Positions 17,968-26,288 of a stretch of 64,000 nucleotides of DNA are shown piece by piece (the stretch's first letter is position 1; each line of letters opens with the position of its first letter). Source of the DNA: Caballeronia sordidicola (GTDB taxonomy: Bacteria; Pseudomonadota; Gammaproteobacteria; Burkholderiales; Burkholderiaceae); the NCBI RefSeq assembly GCF_000729995.1, contig NZ_JNFG01000005.1, forward strand, positions 1-64,000. Reading direction: 5' to 3'. The position numbers and the translations under genes are program-made. Under the pieces are notes generated by a model. It was not told the origin of the DNA, made no database searches, and saw only the letters and a list, made by a program, of their open reading frames with translations.

Positions 17968-18699
17968 TTAGACAGCCTGGTGAAGTGAACGCGCATTCGC
18001 CGTTCTGGAACCGGCATGCAGGCTACGCTGTGCCAGGTTGCCGAACAGCAGGCCTAGCGTGGTCCACATGATCACTTGCATGCCGATAGCGGCAATCCGG
18101 AATTTCCAGAGCAGCACGGCAGGAAAGGCGGCTGGCACCTCGTTAATTGCCGGCATGCCAATCTGCACGGCGGCAATGATCACGACAAACACCGCTGCGC
18201 CGGCAATGGACGCATTCCACGTTCCGAAGCGGGCAATTGCTGCCCGGCGAACCTTTAGCGAAAACACCAAGGTGACTAGCGAGATCACGATCATCAAGAA
18301 ATATAGGCCGGTGCGATAGCCTATGGTCGCCGGGTCTCCTACCGAAGGTGGATTGGCCGGGTACTTGAGGTTCGGCACGATCACTAAAGCAATGAACCCG
18401 GCGATGGCCAGCAACGCCGACAAAGCATTGGCGCTAAGCTTGCCGACCCGGCCCACCAGCGCCGAGAAGGTCAGCGCGAACAGGCCGCCGATAGCCGCGC
18501 TGAAAGCCATTACACCCGTGAGCAGGCCGAGGCCCGCCTGCGTGTGACGGCTGACGAGTTCAGGCTCGGGCGATTCGCCTTTTGCCGCATCTGCCTTTTC
18601 CTCGAACGAGATCGCCTGATCGACTTGAGGCTCGCCGACCATCTTCGCGAAACCGAATGTAAGCAGTCCAGCTGCAATGCCGGCGAGCATGCCGCGCAT
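17968..18699 (-). CDS. cbtA: CbtA family cobalt transporter subunit
   Basis: About 243 residues from the ATG at 18699, with roughly six to seven membrane helices and the family opening MRGMLAGIAAGLLTFGFAKM followed by GEPQVDQA. CbtA with CbtB forms a predicted cobalt importer of the inner membrane. The start is uncertain. Residues homologous-looking to the family continue upstream as IVGKLL, beginning at an ATC codon (18717-18715) placed 6 bases after GGAG. No ATG, GTG or TTG fits that ribosome site; an ATG further upstream (18780) overlaps cbtB. Last gene of the nitrile hydratase operon. Confidence 0.88.
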   Translation of the reverse strand: MRGMLAGIAAGLLTFGFAKMVGEPQVDQAISFEEKADAAKGESPEPELVSRHTQAGLGLLTGVMAFSAAIGGLFALTFSALVGRVGKLSANALSALLAIAGFIALVIVPNLKYPANPPSVGDPATIGYRTGLYFLMIVISLVTLVFSLKVRRAAIARFGTWNASIAGAAVFVVIIAAVQIGMPAINEVPAAFPAVLLWKFRIAAIGMQVIMWTTLGLLFGNLAQRSLHAGSRTANARSLHQAV

Positions 18700-18730
18700 C
18701 AATAATTTGCCGACGATGGGAGTCTCCGGA

Positions 18731-18940
18731 TCAATGACAAGGGAAGCCGAGCAGGTGCCGGCCATCGTGTACAAATTCATGCACGTACATGCCGGGAATC
18801 AGCGATGTCGCGCCTTCTTCCGCACCCACGAAATAGATTGCTAGCAGCATCAGCAAGCCACCGAAAATCGCCCACGGCATCAGCTCGCGAACGGGAAGCG
18901 GTAATGGCATGACGGTTGAATCGAGAACAGCGTCGGTCAT
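18731..18940 (-). CDS. cbtB: CbtB family cobalt transporter subunit
   Basis: 69 residues from the ATG at 18940, chosen for GGAG six bases upstream. One membrane helix (LMPWAIFGGLLMLLAIYFVG) is followed by the metal-binding C-terminus HEFVHDGRHLLGFPCH, the hallmark of CbtB, ending in His/Cys. It works with CbtA in cobalt entry. The next gene upstream encodes the nitrile hydratase activator, 59 bases away on the same strand, so cobalt supply and enzyme synthesis appear co-regulated. Confidence 0.9.
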   Translation of the reverse strand: MTDAVLDSTVMPLPLPVRELMPWAIFGGLLMLLAIYFVGAEEGATSLIPGMYVHEFVHDGRHLLGFPCH

Positions 18941-18999
18941 TAGAATCTCCAAAGGCGTTAGCCCGGACAGATAAAGCTTAAAGAAAAGGAAGGCCCCAG

Positions 19000-19344
19000 T
19001 CAGGCGCTAGCGGTGACGACCGCAGCGTCGATTGCTACTATCTCCGCCTCCGACAGCACGCCGGCTTCAACCAGGGTTTTCTTGAGCGCGAGAAAGAAAC
19101 GTTCGTAATAGTCCCAGCGCGGTTGGCCCGCGCAATAGCCGTCCTCCCATTGCGCAATCGATTCGATCAGGTTCTGCCGGAAGGCTTCCCACTCGAAGTA
19201 GCCGGCCTTCGACAACGACAGCGCAAGCCCGAACACATCGCGCTCCCACGGTTTGTCGAAGAGAAACTTGCCTTGCTGGCGCGGCGGTGAATCGGCTTGA
19301 CCCAGCATGCTCGACGCAGCGTATTCCTCGAAACGCGTGAACAT
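19000..19344 (-). CDS. Nitrile hydratase accessory/activator protein (P14K-like)
   Basis: 114 residues starting 2 bases after the nthA stop. The sequence is related to the nitrile hydratase beta N-terminal domain (PPRQQGKFLFDKPWERDVFG, then FEWEAFRQNLIESIAQWE and YYERFFLALKKTLVEAGVLS). In Co-type systems such proteins form a complex with the alpha subunit and exchange cobalt-loaded alpha into the enzyme. Cytosolic. Close spacing implies translational coupling to nthA. Confidence 0.9.
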   Translation of the reverse strand: MFTRFEEYAASSMLGQADSPPRQQGKFLFDKPWERDVFGLALSLSKAGYFEWEAFRQNLIESIAQWEDGYCAGQPRWDYYERFFLALKKTLVEAGVLSEAEIVAIDAAVVTASA

Positions 19345-19346
19345 GA

Positions 19347-19988
19347 TCAGCCCGCAGCCAGTGAGGTCGATGCGGGCGGGGGCACGAGCGCAACGCCCAT
19401 CATCGCCTCCGGCGTGATGAGTGCGGCCAGTGCTTCTTCGCTCATGCCGTCCGTTCCCGCTGGACGCTCCGGTACGACGAACCAGCGAATCTGCGCGCTG
19501 CTGTCCCACACCTTGACTTCGGTGTCCGCGGAAACGGGCACACCGAATTCGCGCAGCACCGCACGTGGTTCACGCACGCCGCGCGCGCGAAATACGGGGT
19601 CCTTGTACCAGTACGGCGGCAGGCCGAGTACCGGCCATGGATAACACGAGCACAGCGTGCAAATGATCAGGTTATGCACGCCGTCGCCGTTCGCGACTGC
19701 TGCCATGTGTTCGCCTTCCGCGCCGTCCATGCCTTGCGGCAAGTCCATTGTTGCGATGGCTTTGGGTGTGTCTTCGATCAAAAGCTGCTTGAACGCGGGA
19801 TCGACCCACGCACGCGCGACAATGCGCGCGCCGTTGAACGGGCCCGCCACGGTTTCGAAATGGCCGAGCACGGTATCCACCGAGTCGCTGCCCAGCACGC
19901 CTTTCTCGATCAACAGCGCTTCCAGCGCACGCACTCTCGCGGCGCTGGCTGCTTCGCGCTCGTCATCGTATTTGAATAGTTCGCTCAT
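19347..19988 (-). CDS. nthA: Nitrile hydratase alpha subunit, cobalt type
   Basis: 213 residues. With NthB it hydrates nitriles to amides. The metal claw is CTLCSCYPWP with Cys110, Cys113, Ser114 and Cys115. Thr after the first Cys and Tyr after the last are the cobalt-type signature (iron enzymes have CSLCSCT). In mature enzymes Cys113 and Cys115 are oxidised to sulfinic and sulfenic acids. AGGAACC before the ATG is a good ribosome site. Neighbours encode the beta subunit, two maturation factors and cobalt uptake, consistent with a Co enzyme. Confidence 0.97.
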   Translation of the reverse strand: MSELFKYDDEREAASAARVRALEALLIEKGVLGSDSVDTVLGHFETVAGPFNGARIVARAWVDPAFKQLLIEDTPKAIATMDLPQGMDGAEGEHMAAVANGDGVHNLIICTLCSCYPWPVLGLPPYWYKDPVFRARGVREPRAVLREFGVPVSADTEVKVWDSSAQIRWFVVPERPAGTDGMSEEALAALITPEAMMGVALVPPPASTSLAAG

Positions 19989-20009
19989 GGTCGTGGTTCC
20001 TGGCGTGGA

Positions 20010-20753
20010 TCAGTGGGGTGCAAGCAGATAGGCATCGAAGAGATCGGCGTAGATGGTCGTATTGGGCTCGCTCTTCTCCTCGCCCCAGATGTCGGCGGCA
20101 TTGAACGCCACGCGATACACGGGCATGGCCTGTCCGATGCCATCAGGTCCTGTAGAAACGAAATACGAAAATGCGCCGGGATAGACGAGGTCCACCGTGC
20201 CGTTTTTATTACGCAGATATCCGGGCAAGCGGGTGTGCTCGACAGCATCGGGGTCTCCCACGCGCACTTGCGCGCCCTTCGAAAAACGTGGCTCTTGCTC
20301 GAATGCGTGAAAGCCGGAATCGCCTTTGACCAGGTACGCGTTGATCTGCGCTGCAATCGCGGGATTGGGCTTGGCGGGAAGCGCTGCTTGCGGATCAGCA
20401 CGGTACTGGCGGGTCTTTTCGTCGAGTTCATCAGCCGATACATATCCTTCATCGATAAAAAACTGCGAGATCCCCATCAACCATTTTTCGTAATAGCGGA
20501 ACTTGAAATACTCGAACGGCTGCATGCCTTCGGCACCCGTGCGCAACGACGCCCAGGTCCATGTATTCCTGAATGCAGTGGGCAGATCGGCTATGGGATA
20601 ACGCGGCAATGCGTCGGCGAGATGCGTGCTCTCGGCCATCATCACCGTATGGATGCCGAAGATGCGTTTCTCCCACGGCTCGACGAACACTTGCGTGTCC
20701 ACATTGACTGGACCAAGATTTTCCAGTCCGCCTAAGTTGTGCTGTAGTTTCAT
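20010..20753 (-). CDS. nthB: Nitrile hydratase beta subunit
   Basis: 247 residues, full length. The N-terminus LQHNLGGLENLGPVNV is the classic beta opening (usually M-x-G-x-x-D-x-G-G); here the usual MDG-x-HD is replaced by MKLQHN. FEPW-type motif VEPWEKRIFG and the C-terminal SH3-like barrel (RFSKGAQVRVGDPDAVEHTR, then GYLRNKNGTVDLVYPGAFSY) are present. Order is beta before alpha, as in several Co-type operons. It starts 31 bases after the DUF1097 gene. Confidence 0.96.
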   Translation of the reverse strand: MKLQHNLGGLENLGPVNVDTQVFVEPWEKRIFGIHTVMMAESTHLADALPRYPIADLPTAFRNTWTWASLRTGAEGMQPFEYFKFRYYEKWLMGISQFFIDEGYVSADELDEKTRQYRADPQAALPAKPNPAIAAQINAYLVKGDSGFHAFEQEPRFSKGAQVRVGDPDAVEHTRLPGYLRNKNGTVDLVYPGAFSYFVSTGPDGIGQAMPVYRVAFNAADIWGEEKSEPNTTIYADLFDAYLLAPH

Positions 20754-20784
20754 TCGATGTTCCCGGACGAAAGTGGATTGAAGC

Positions 20785-21288
20785 TCAGTTGAGTTGAGGT
20801 TCGGGTTTGCGGGTCAGGGCGTTGCCGAGGACTTCCGACACAATCCCGAACAGCGCTCCGGTGATCAAAGCCGCCGCTGCAACGAGTGCGGGGTTATGAA
20901 TGCCGGCCGTGGTGATGGCTTGGCCGGTAGCCACCGTGGTGCCCACGGTCGAAGCGAACCCCCAGACGACCGCAGGCAGCACGTTCAGCAACTTGATCTT
21001 CGACGCCTGCACCATGGCCGCGCTGCCCACACCCACGCAAATTGCCGCGATGGCGGGTGTTTGCGTCGAACTCGCGATGGCCAGCAACGACAGTGACGCA
21101 ATCACAAGACCCGTGAGGTTCGAAGCAACGCTTTGCACGAATCCTGCGGAGCCTCCACCGACCACGAAGAACGATGCCCATGCAATAAATGTCACCCAGA
21201 CTGGGACGGGAAATACCGTGGCGGTGATGTAGGTATCGACTACGGCCAACACGCCGATGCTGACCGTAAAGGCTTCAGACTTTTTCAT
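20785..21288 (-). CDS. DUF1097 family membrane protein
   Basis: 167 residues with about five membrane helices. It resembles the DUF1097 family (E. coli YcdZ-like), whose function is unknown. AAAGGAGCCC lies just before the ATG. It sits between the CobW GTPase and nthB with gaps of 25 and 31 bases, so it belongs to the nitrile hydratase operon. Roles in nitrile/amide passage or metal handling are possible, but nothing in the sequence shows which. There is no Cys or His cluster suggesting metal binding. Confidence 0.8.
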   Translation of the reverse strand: MKKSEAFTVSIGVLAVVDTYITATVFPVPVWVTFIAWASFFVVGGGSAGFVQSVASNLTGLVIASLSLLAIASSTQTPAIAAICVGVGSAAMVQASKIKLLNVLPAVVWGFASTVGTTVATGQAITTAGIHNPALVAAAALITGALFGIVSEVLGNALTRKPEPQLN

Positions 21289-21313
21289 TTAGGGCTCCTT
21301 TGGTGGTGGGGAT

Positions 21314-22318
21314 TCAGGGCTGATGCAGGCAATCGAGGAAGGCTTCGCGCAGGCGCGGCATGTCGAGGTCGCGACCAATGAATACGAACTTGCTGTCACG
21401 TGTTTCATCGGTGCGCCATACGCGCCCGGGGCGTGCTTCGAGCAGCATGTGGACACTATGAAAATGGAACTGCCGCGGCTCGGACTGGAAGTGCAGCACG
21501 CCTTTCATCCGCATGAGTTGCTGGCCGGACTGCTGCACGAGTTGGTTGATCCAGCGATTGAAGCGATCCGGATCGAGGGCGCCGCTCTCGACCAGCGCAC
21601 ACGACTGAATCGATGCATCGTGTTCGTGGTCATGGGCATTTTCATCGAGCAGATCAGGCTCGATTTCAAGCAGCGCGGGCAAGGAAAACCGCCGCACGCC
21701 AAGCAGCGAATCAGGTGGTACTCGCGAGTGGCTCGCAGTGGTGATGGCCGCGGTCCGGTTCAGTGCACGCACCTCCTGTTCGAGCTGCTCCAGGGCGTGA
21801 GCGTCGATGAGATCGACCTTGTTGATCACGACAATGTCAGCAAACGCCACCTGCTCACGCACGATCTCGTCCTGGAGTTGCCGAGCGAAATGATGTGCAT
21901 CGACTACAGTGACAACCGCCTCCAGTTCGACCGCTTCACGCAAATCCGGGTCCGCGAGGAAGGTTTGCAAGACCGGCGCAGGATCGGCGAGTCCTGATGT
22001 CTCGACGATCAGGCGATCAAGTCTCGCGTGCGGATCGGATGGCGTGCGCATCAGCAGTTCCTTGACGCTCGCCACCAGGTCGGCGCGCACGGTGCAACAC
22101 ACGCAGCCGTTGTTGATTTCGATCAACGCTTCTTCTTCGGCGACGATCAACTGGCCGTCGATGCCGACCTCGCCGAACTCGTTCACGACAACGCCGATGC
22201 GCCCGGCCGTGCTGTGCTGCATCAGGTGATTGACCAGCGTGGTCTTGCCGGCGCCTAGAAAGCCTGAAATCACGGTGACGGGAATCTTGCGCCGCGGATT
22301 GGGTTGAGGTTGGTGCAT
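21314..22318 (-). CDS. CobW/P47K family GTPase metallochaperone
   Basis: 334 residues from the ATG at 22318. The G3E-family GTPase motifs are complete: Walker A SGFLGAGKTTL (~14-24), NEFGEVGIDGQLI, the metal-binding CVCC, ETSGLADPAP and NKVDLI. The CobW C-terminal domain follows an acidic His-rich stretch (ENAHDHEHD). Homologues (P47K) are activators of iron nitrile hydratases and related enzymes insert cobalt into cobalamin. It is first in the operon and probably delivers metal to NthA or to the uptake system. Confidence 0.93.
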   Translation of the reverse strand: MHQPQPNPRRKIPVTVISGFLGAGKTTLVNHLMQHSTAGRIGVVVNEFGEVGIDGQLIVAEEEALIEINNGCVCCTVRADLVASVKELLMRTPSDPHARLDRLIVETSGLADPAPVLQTFLADPDLREAVELEAVVTVVDAHHFARQLQDEIVREQVAFADIVVINKVDLIDAHALEQLEQEVRALNRTAAITTASHSRVPPDSLLGVRRFSLPALLEIEPDLLDENAHDHEHDASIQSCALVESGALDPDRFNRWINQLVQQSGQQLMRMKGVLHFQSEPRQFHFHSVHMLLEARPGRVWRTDETRDSKFVFIGRDLDMPRLREAFLDCLHQP

Positions 22319-22721
22319 GGCTGATCTCGACAAGGGCCTGAGGGGTTTGGCCTTGTAAAGAGCGAGTACCAGGCCCGTTTTTGCCGGACGGCTTGAGTGA
22401 AACGCGCTCTGTCTCGATTGCCCCGCTCTGATGGCTGTATAGGTATAAATGGGCGATAACGGACAAGATCGGGATATGACCCGCTTCGGGTTCAGGACGG
22501 AAAATGGTGCGTCGACGGCCTGGCATGCCCGCGTGGGGTGCGCGATGCGCCTTGATTAGCGCAGTCGCGTTTGATGGCAGGGGTAATAACGCCGCTTCGC
22601 AAACCAGGCGGCCATTCAGCGCGTAGGGTTACCCATCGCGAGAACAAACCTCGGCGATAATGCCGATATTGCATTCACCGACGCCGTTTTCCCGCGCGTC
22701 GATCTTCTAGGGAGCGACGGC
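22319..22721. other. Divergent promoter region: nitrile hydratase operon / LysE gene
   Basis: A 403-base gap between the operon start and the LysE gene. It probably holds the nitrile hydratase operon promoter. A weak -35/-10-like pair (TTGTCC with TATACA, read on the minus strand, around 22437-22466) has a 19-base spacer, so I do not call it. I looked for a B12 riboswitch B12-box and saw none. No gene seen. Confidence 0.4.
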
Positions 22722-23342
22722 GTGGTCGATTCATCCGCAGTCCTGGCTGTTTTGTCTGTCTACATTGCAGGCGTGGTTATTCCCGGGCCGAACTTTGTCG
22801 CGGTTGCGCATAAAGCGGCTTCGTCGACACGCTCCGAGGCCCTGGCGGTCGTCGCGGGCATCGTCCTGGTGAGCCTGTTCTGGGCGACCTGCGCCATTCT
22901 TGGCGTCGGAATTGTGTTCGCCGCTTTCCCGTGGATGGCGCTGGTCGTCAAGATTGGCGGCGCGGCGTATTTGATGTGGTTCGGCTGCCGGCTGATCGTC
23001 AAGGCGCGAGCCGGTGGCCCGGGCATGGCCCAGGCGAGCGTGTCTGGCGGATTGCGCAAGGCCTTTGTGCAAGGCTTCGCGACCAACATCACGAACCCGA
23101 AGTCAGTGGCGTTTTTCGCCGCCATTTTCGCTTCTGCAACGCCCGCGCATATGTCGCCGGTCACCTTCGTGGCAATGCTTGCGATGGTCGCTCTGGTCGC
23201 AACGACGTGGTACGGGTTCGTCGCACTCGTCCTGTCACACGCGGGGATTGCGTCGGGCTACCGCGGGTACCGGGCATGGATCGACCGGGTTTGCGGCGGG
23301 TTGATCGTGGGCTTGGGCATTCGCCAGCTATTGACGCGCTGA
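22722..23342 (+). CDS. LysE/RhtB family amino-acid exporter
   Basis: 206 residues starting at GTG 22722, with GGGAGC just upstream. Six hydrophobic segments and the family signatures VVIPGPNFVAVAHKAASSTR and ATNITNPKSVAFFAAIF are present. These inner-membrane proteins export amino acids such as Lys, homoserine or threonine by proton exchange; the actual substrate is unknown. Divergent from the nitrile hydratase operon with no evident functional link. Confidence 0.92.
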   Translation: MVDSSAVLAVLSVYIAGVVIPGPNFVAVAHKAASSTRSEALAVVAGIVLVSLFWATCAILGVGIVFAAFPWMALVVKIGGAAYLMWFGCRLIVKARAGGPGMAQASVSGGLRKAFVQGFATNITNPKSVAFFAAIFASATPAHMSPVTFVAMLAMVALVATTWYGFVALVLSHAGIASGYRGYRAWIDRVCGGLIVGLGIRQLLTR

Positions 23343-23382
23343 AACGCGCGTGACGAAGATGGGCGCTGCCGGGGCTCGTCGC

Positions 23383-23589
23383 TTAAGGCTGTGAGTGCGT
23401 ACTGTTCTCGGCGGCACGTCGGGTCGTCTTGTGCTTTTTATGCTTAGGCGGCGCGTGGCGGGAAGCGCCGCCATTTCCGGACATCGACGACTGTCCCTCG
23501 CCGAAGTTAAACGTCTCCGCCAATGCGGCGGTCGAGATAAAGGCAAAAGCGCTGAGGGTCGAGGCGATCACTACTTGCGTAAGCTTCAT
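23383..23589 (-). CDS. Small exported basic protein
   Basis: 68 residues: a Sec signal peptide (MKLTQVVIASTLSAFAFIST, cleavage after AALA near 24), then a ~44-residue mature part with FGEGQSSMSGNGG and a Lys/His/Arg-rich tail (HAPPKHKKHKTTRRAAENST). No family is recognised. It lies 73 bases downstream of the DHA2 exporter gene on the same strand, so it may be co-transcribed. Confidence 0.65.
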   Translation of the reverse strand: MKLTQVVIASTLSAFAFISTAALAETFNFGEGQSSMSGNGGASRHAPPKHKKHKTTRRAAENSTHSQP

Positions 23590-23662
23590 TGCGCGGGCGT
23601 TCCAAAGTTAAAGTGCGTCAGCTTAAACCAAAGCGCCGCCGACGCACTTCATTCCCTTGCCC

Positions 23663-25180
23663 TCACTTGCTGCGAAGCGGCTGGTCCTTCATGAACCAGG
23701 ACAACGCGAACGCGAGCAGCACGACCGCACCGGCCACGAGAAACACCAGGTGCATCGATCCCGAGAACGCGTTGAGATAGATATCGCGGACAGCGGCGGG
23801 GAGATGCTGGACCATCGTTGGCCCCATCGATTGTGGTAACTCCGTCCCCGGCGGCATGGCATCTGCCAGACGTGAGTGCAGACCGTTCGTAAAGATGGCG
23901 CCGAACGTGGCGACTCCCACCGAGCCACCGATCGACCGGAATAGCGTCGCGCCGGACGTGGCCACGCCGATATTCTTGAACGGCACCGCATTCTGCACCG
24001 CGAGCACCAGCACCTGCATGACCATGCCGAGTCCTAGTCCGAGCAGCAGCATGAACAGGTACATGGTGTGAAGCGGGGTATCCAGTTGCAGCGTGGACAG
24101 CAAAAACATACCGCAGGCCACGATCGCGGTTCCGCAGATCGGGAACCAGCGGTATTTGCCGATTCGGCTAATCAAGCGGCCGCTGATGATGGAGGTGGAC
24201 AGTATGCCGGCCATCATCGGCAAAACTTGCAGGCCGGCTTGCGACGGTGTTGAACCCTTCGCCACTTGCAGATACAGCGGCAGGAATGTGATTGCGCCGA
24301 ACAGCGAGAATCCGATGATGAAACCGATCAGCCCGCTCAGCACGAACGTTCGCTCCCTGAAAAGCTCGAGCGGCATGATCGGTTCATCGGCGAGCCGTTC
24401 TTCGTAGATAAAACCGCCCAGCGTAATGAATCCGAGCGCGAGCGTGAACCATAGCTGCGGCGAACTCCACGGCAGCAACGTGCCGCCCTGACTGGTAAAA
24501 AGGATGATACAAGTGAGCGATGCGGCTAAAAACGCAGCGCCCATGTAATCGATTTTATGTTTTACATGCGCCACGTGCGGTTTGAACACGAGTCCGATCA
24601 CGATCAGCGCAAGCACGCCCAGCGGCACGTTGATATAGAAAATCCAGCGCCATGATAAATGCTCGACGATAAACCCGCCCAGCAGCGGCCCGACGACCGT
24701 CGCGAGTCCAAACACACCGCCGAACAGGCCCTGGTAGCGGCCGCGTTCGGCGGGCGGAATGACGTCGGCAATGGCGGCCATGGTCACGACCATCAACCCG
24801 CCGCCGCCGAGCCCCTGCAAGGCGCGCAACACGATCAACTGGGTCATGTCCTGCGCGACTCCGCACAGGATCGAGCCGGTAAGAAAAATGAGGATCGACG
24901 CCTGAATGACGACTTTGCGGCCGAAAAGATCGCCGAATTTTCCGTACAGCGGCACGACAATCGTCGACGTCAGCAGGTAGGACGTCACCACCCACGACAC
25001 GCTTTCGAGCCCGCCCAGCTCGCCCACAATGGTGGGCAGCGCTGTGGAAACGATGGTCTGGTCGAGCGCGCCGAGCAGCATGACAAGCAGCAGCGCCGTG
25101 AAGAGCAGCCGGATTGGAGGTCGCTCTTCAATGGCAGTAAGCGGCACGGAAGACGCGCCAGAGGGTTGCAGGGATTCCAT
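23663..25180 (-). CDS. DHA2 family (EmrB/QacA) multidrug exporter
   Basis: 505 residues with 14 predicted membrane helices. Motif C (GPLLGGFIVEHLSWRWIFYI) and LDQTIVSTALPTIVGELGG in TM1 are typical of the DHA2 drug:proton antiporters. No HlyD-type adaptor gene is adjacent. The divergent TetR gene at 25254, with palindromes in the 73-base gap, is the likely repressor. Confidence 0.93.
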   Translation of the reverse strand: MESLQPSGASSVPLTAIEERPPIRLLFTALLLVMLLGALDQTIVSTALPTIVGELGGLESVSWVVTSYLLTSTIVVPLYGKFGDLFGRKVVIQASILIFLTGSILCGVAQDMTQLIVLRALQGLGGGGLMVVTMAAIADVIPPAERGRYQGLFGGVFGLATVVGPLLGGFIVEHLSWRWIFYINVPLGVLALIVIGLVFKPHVAHVKHKIDYMGAAFLAASLTCIILFTSQGGTLLPWSSPQLWFTLALGFITLGGFIYEERLADEPIMPLELFRERTFVLSGLIGFIIGFSLFGAITFLPLYLQVAKGSTPSQAGLQVLPMMAGILSTSIISGRLISRIGKYRWFPICGTAIVACGMFLLSTLQLDTPLHTMYLFMLLLGLGLGMVMQVLVLAVQNAVPFKNIGVATSGATLFRSIGGSVGVATFGAIFTNGLHSRLADAMPPGTELPQSMGPTMVQHLPAAVRDIYLNAFSGSMHLVFLVAGAVVLLAFALSWFMKDQPLRSK

Positions 25181-25200
25181 TCAGCCGCCCGATGAGATTA

Positions 25201-25234
25201 ATTAATGTTGGAGTTAATATTAGGCGACGCTAAT
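25201..25234. promoter_or_regulatory. Candidate TetR operators between exporter and regulator
   Basis: The AT-rich 73-base gap holds ATTAG-N6-CTAAT (25219-25234), a 16-bp inverted repeat, and ATTAA-N8-TTAAT (25201-25218) overlapping its left side. Placement between a drug exporter and a divergent TetR gene makes these the likely repressor sites (inference). Confidence 0.5.
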
Positions 25235-25253
25235 CCCGGGGTCAATTGCCACT

Positions 25254-25988
25254 ATGACTAAAAATGTAACCGATCCTTCCGAGCCTTCCGGATCTGCCGT
25301 CCCCGCTGAGCCGTCGAACGAATCTGCCACGCCTGCTGCCGCCGGGCCGTCTAAGGCCGGCCGACGGCCTGGGAGGCCGACCGGCACGCACCACGGCGAA
25401 CCGCGGGCGCTCCTGCTGGACGTCGCGCTGGTTCTATTTGCCCGTCAGGGAATCATGGAGACCACGCTCGGCGCGATTGCGCGCGAGGCGGGCGTGACGC
25501 CGGCCATGGTCCATTACTACTTCAAGACGCGCGATCAACTGCTGGACGTGTTGATCGATGAGCGATTCGTGCCGTTGCGTGCGGAACTCGGCCGCGCGTT
25601 CGCTGACTCTGACGCGGAACCGGCGGAAGCGTTGCGCGCATTCGCCGAAGGTCTGATCGCGGTATGCGAGCGGTATCCGTGGTTTGCGACGCTGTGGGTT
25701 CGCGAGGTCATCAGCGAAGGTGGATTGCTGCGCCAGCGTATTGCCGAGCGTTTCGGCGATGCTAATAAGAAAGCATCGATTGCACGCATCGCGCAATGGC
25801 AGAAGGAGGGCAAGCTCAACCCGCACCTGGAGCCATCGCTGCTGTTTGTATCGCTATTCGGTCTGACGGTGTTGCCGCTGGCGGTGACTTATACATGGGC
25901 TGAGGAGAGCGACGGCAGTGCGCCCAGGCGCGACCAGGTCGCGCGGCACGCAGTGGCGCTGCTGATGCACGGCATCGGGCCGACGTAA
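25254..25988 (+). CDS. TetR family transcriptional regulator
   Basis: 244 residues. A disordered ~38-residue N-terminus rich in Pro, Ser and Ala precedes the TetR HTH (LLLDVALVLFARQGIMETTL, then GAIAREAGVTPAMVHYYFKT). The C-terminal ligand domain is all-helical. Divergent from the DHA2 exporter, which it probably represses until a drug-like ligand binds. Confidence 0.92.
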   Translation: MTKNVTDPSEPSGSAVPAEPSNESATPAAAGPSKAGRRPGRPTGTHHGEPRALLLDVALVLFARQGIMETTLGAIAREAGVTPAMVHYYFKTRDQLLDVLIDERFVPLRAELGRAFADSDAEPAEALRAFAEGLIAVCERYPWFATLWVREVISEGGLLRQRIAERFGDANKKASIARIAQWQKEGKLNPHLEPSLLFVSLFGLTVLPLAVTYTWAEESDGSAPRRDQVARHAVALLMHGIGPT

Positions 25989-26288
25989 GCGCTGCGGGCA
26001 GCCGGCGCTCGGGACGTCGCGCTTAAGCGGGTACCGCGACGGGCGCATGGTGCACTCGGACAGCGAATCCATCACGCTGTTTGGCCGCGTCGGGCCATAG
26101 CCGTGCCAGCACCCGCCTGAGCTCCCGCCCTGGAGACGATCGCGAAGATTGTTCCGATGCCCGTAACAAATTTGCAGATACGCCGTTAAAATGCGCGCCG
26201 GGCAAGCTGCCCGGCCGCTCGACAAAAAAGGCGCGTCGCCGGCAGAAAAACAGGCCATCAACAGGCCACGATAGGGAGACATAAATAG
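25989..26288. other. Intergenic region before MFS gene, no gene seen
   Basis: A 300-base gap between the TetR and MFS genes on the same strand. AGGGAGA at 26272-26278 is the ribosome site for the MFS gene. Nothing else could be supported. Confidence 0.35.

Noticed and set aside
22319..22721. Cobalamin riboswitch before the CobW/nitrile hydratase operon
   Set aside because: Expected because of the CbtAB genes, but I find no B12-box-like sequence in the leader.
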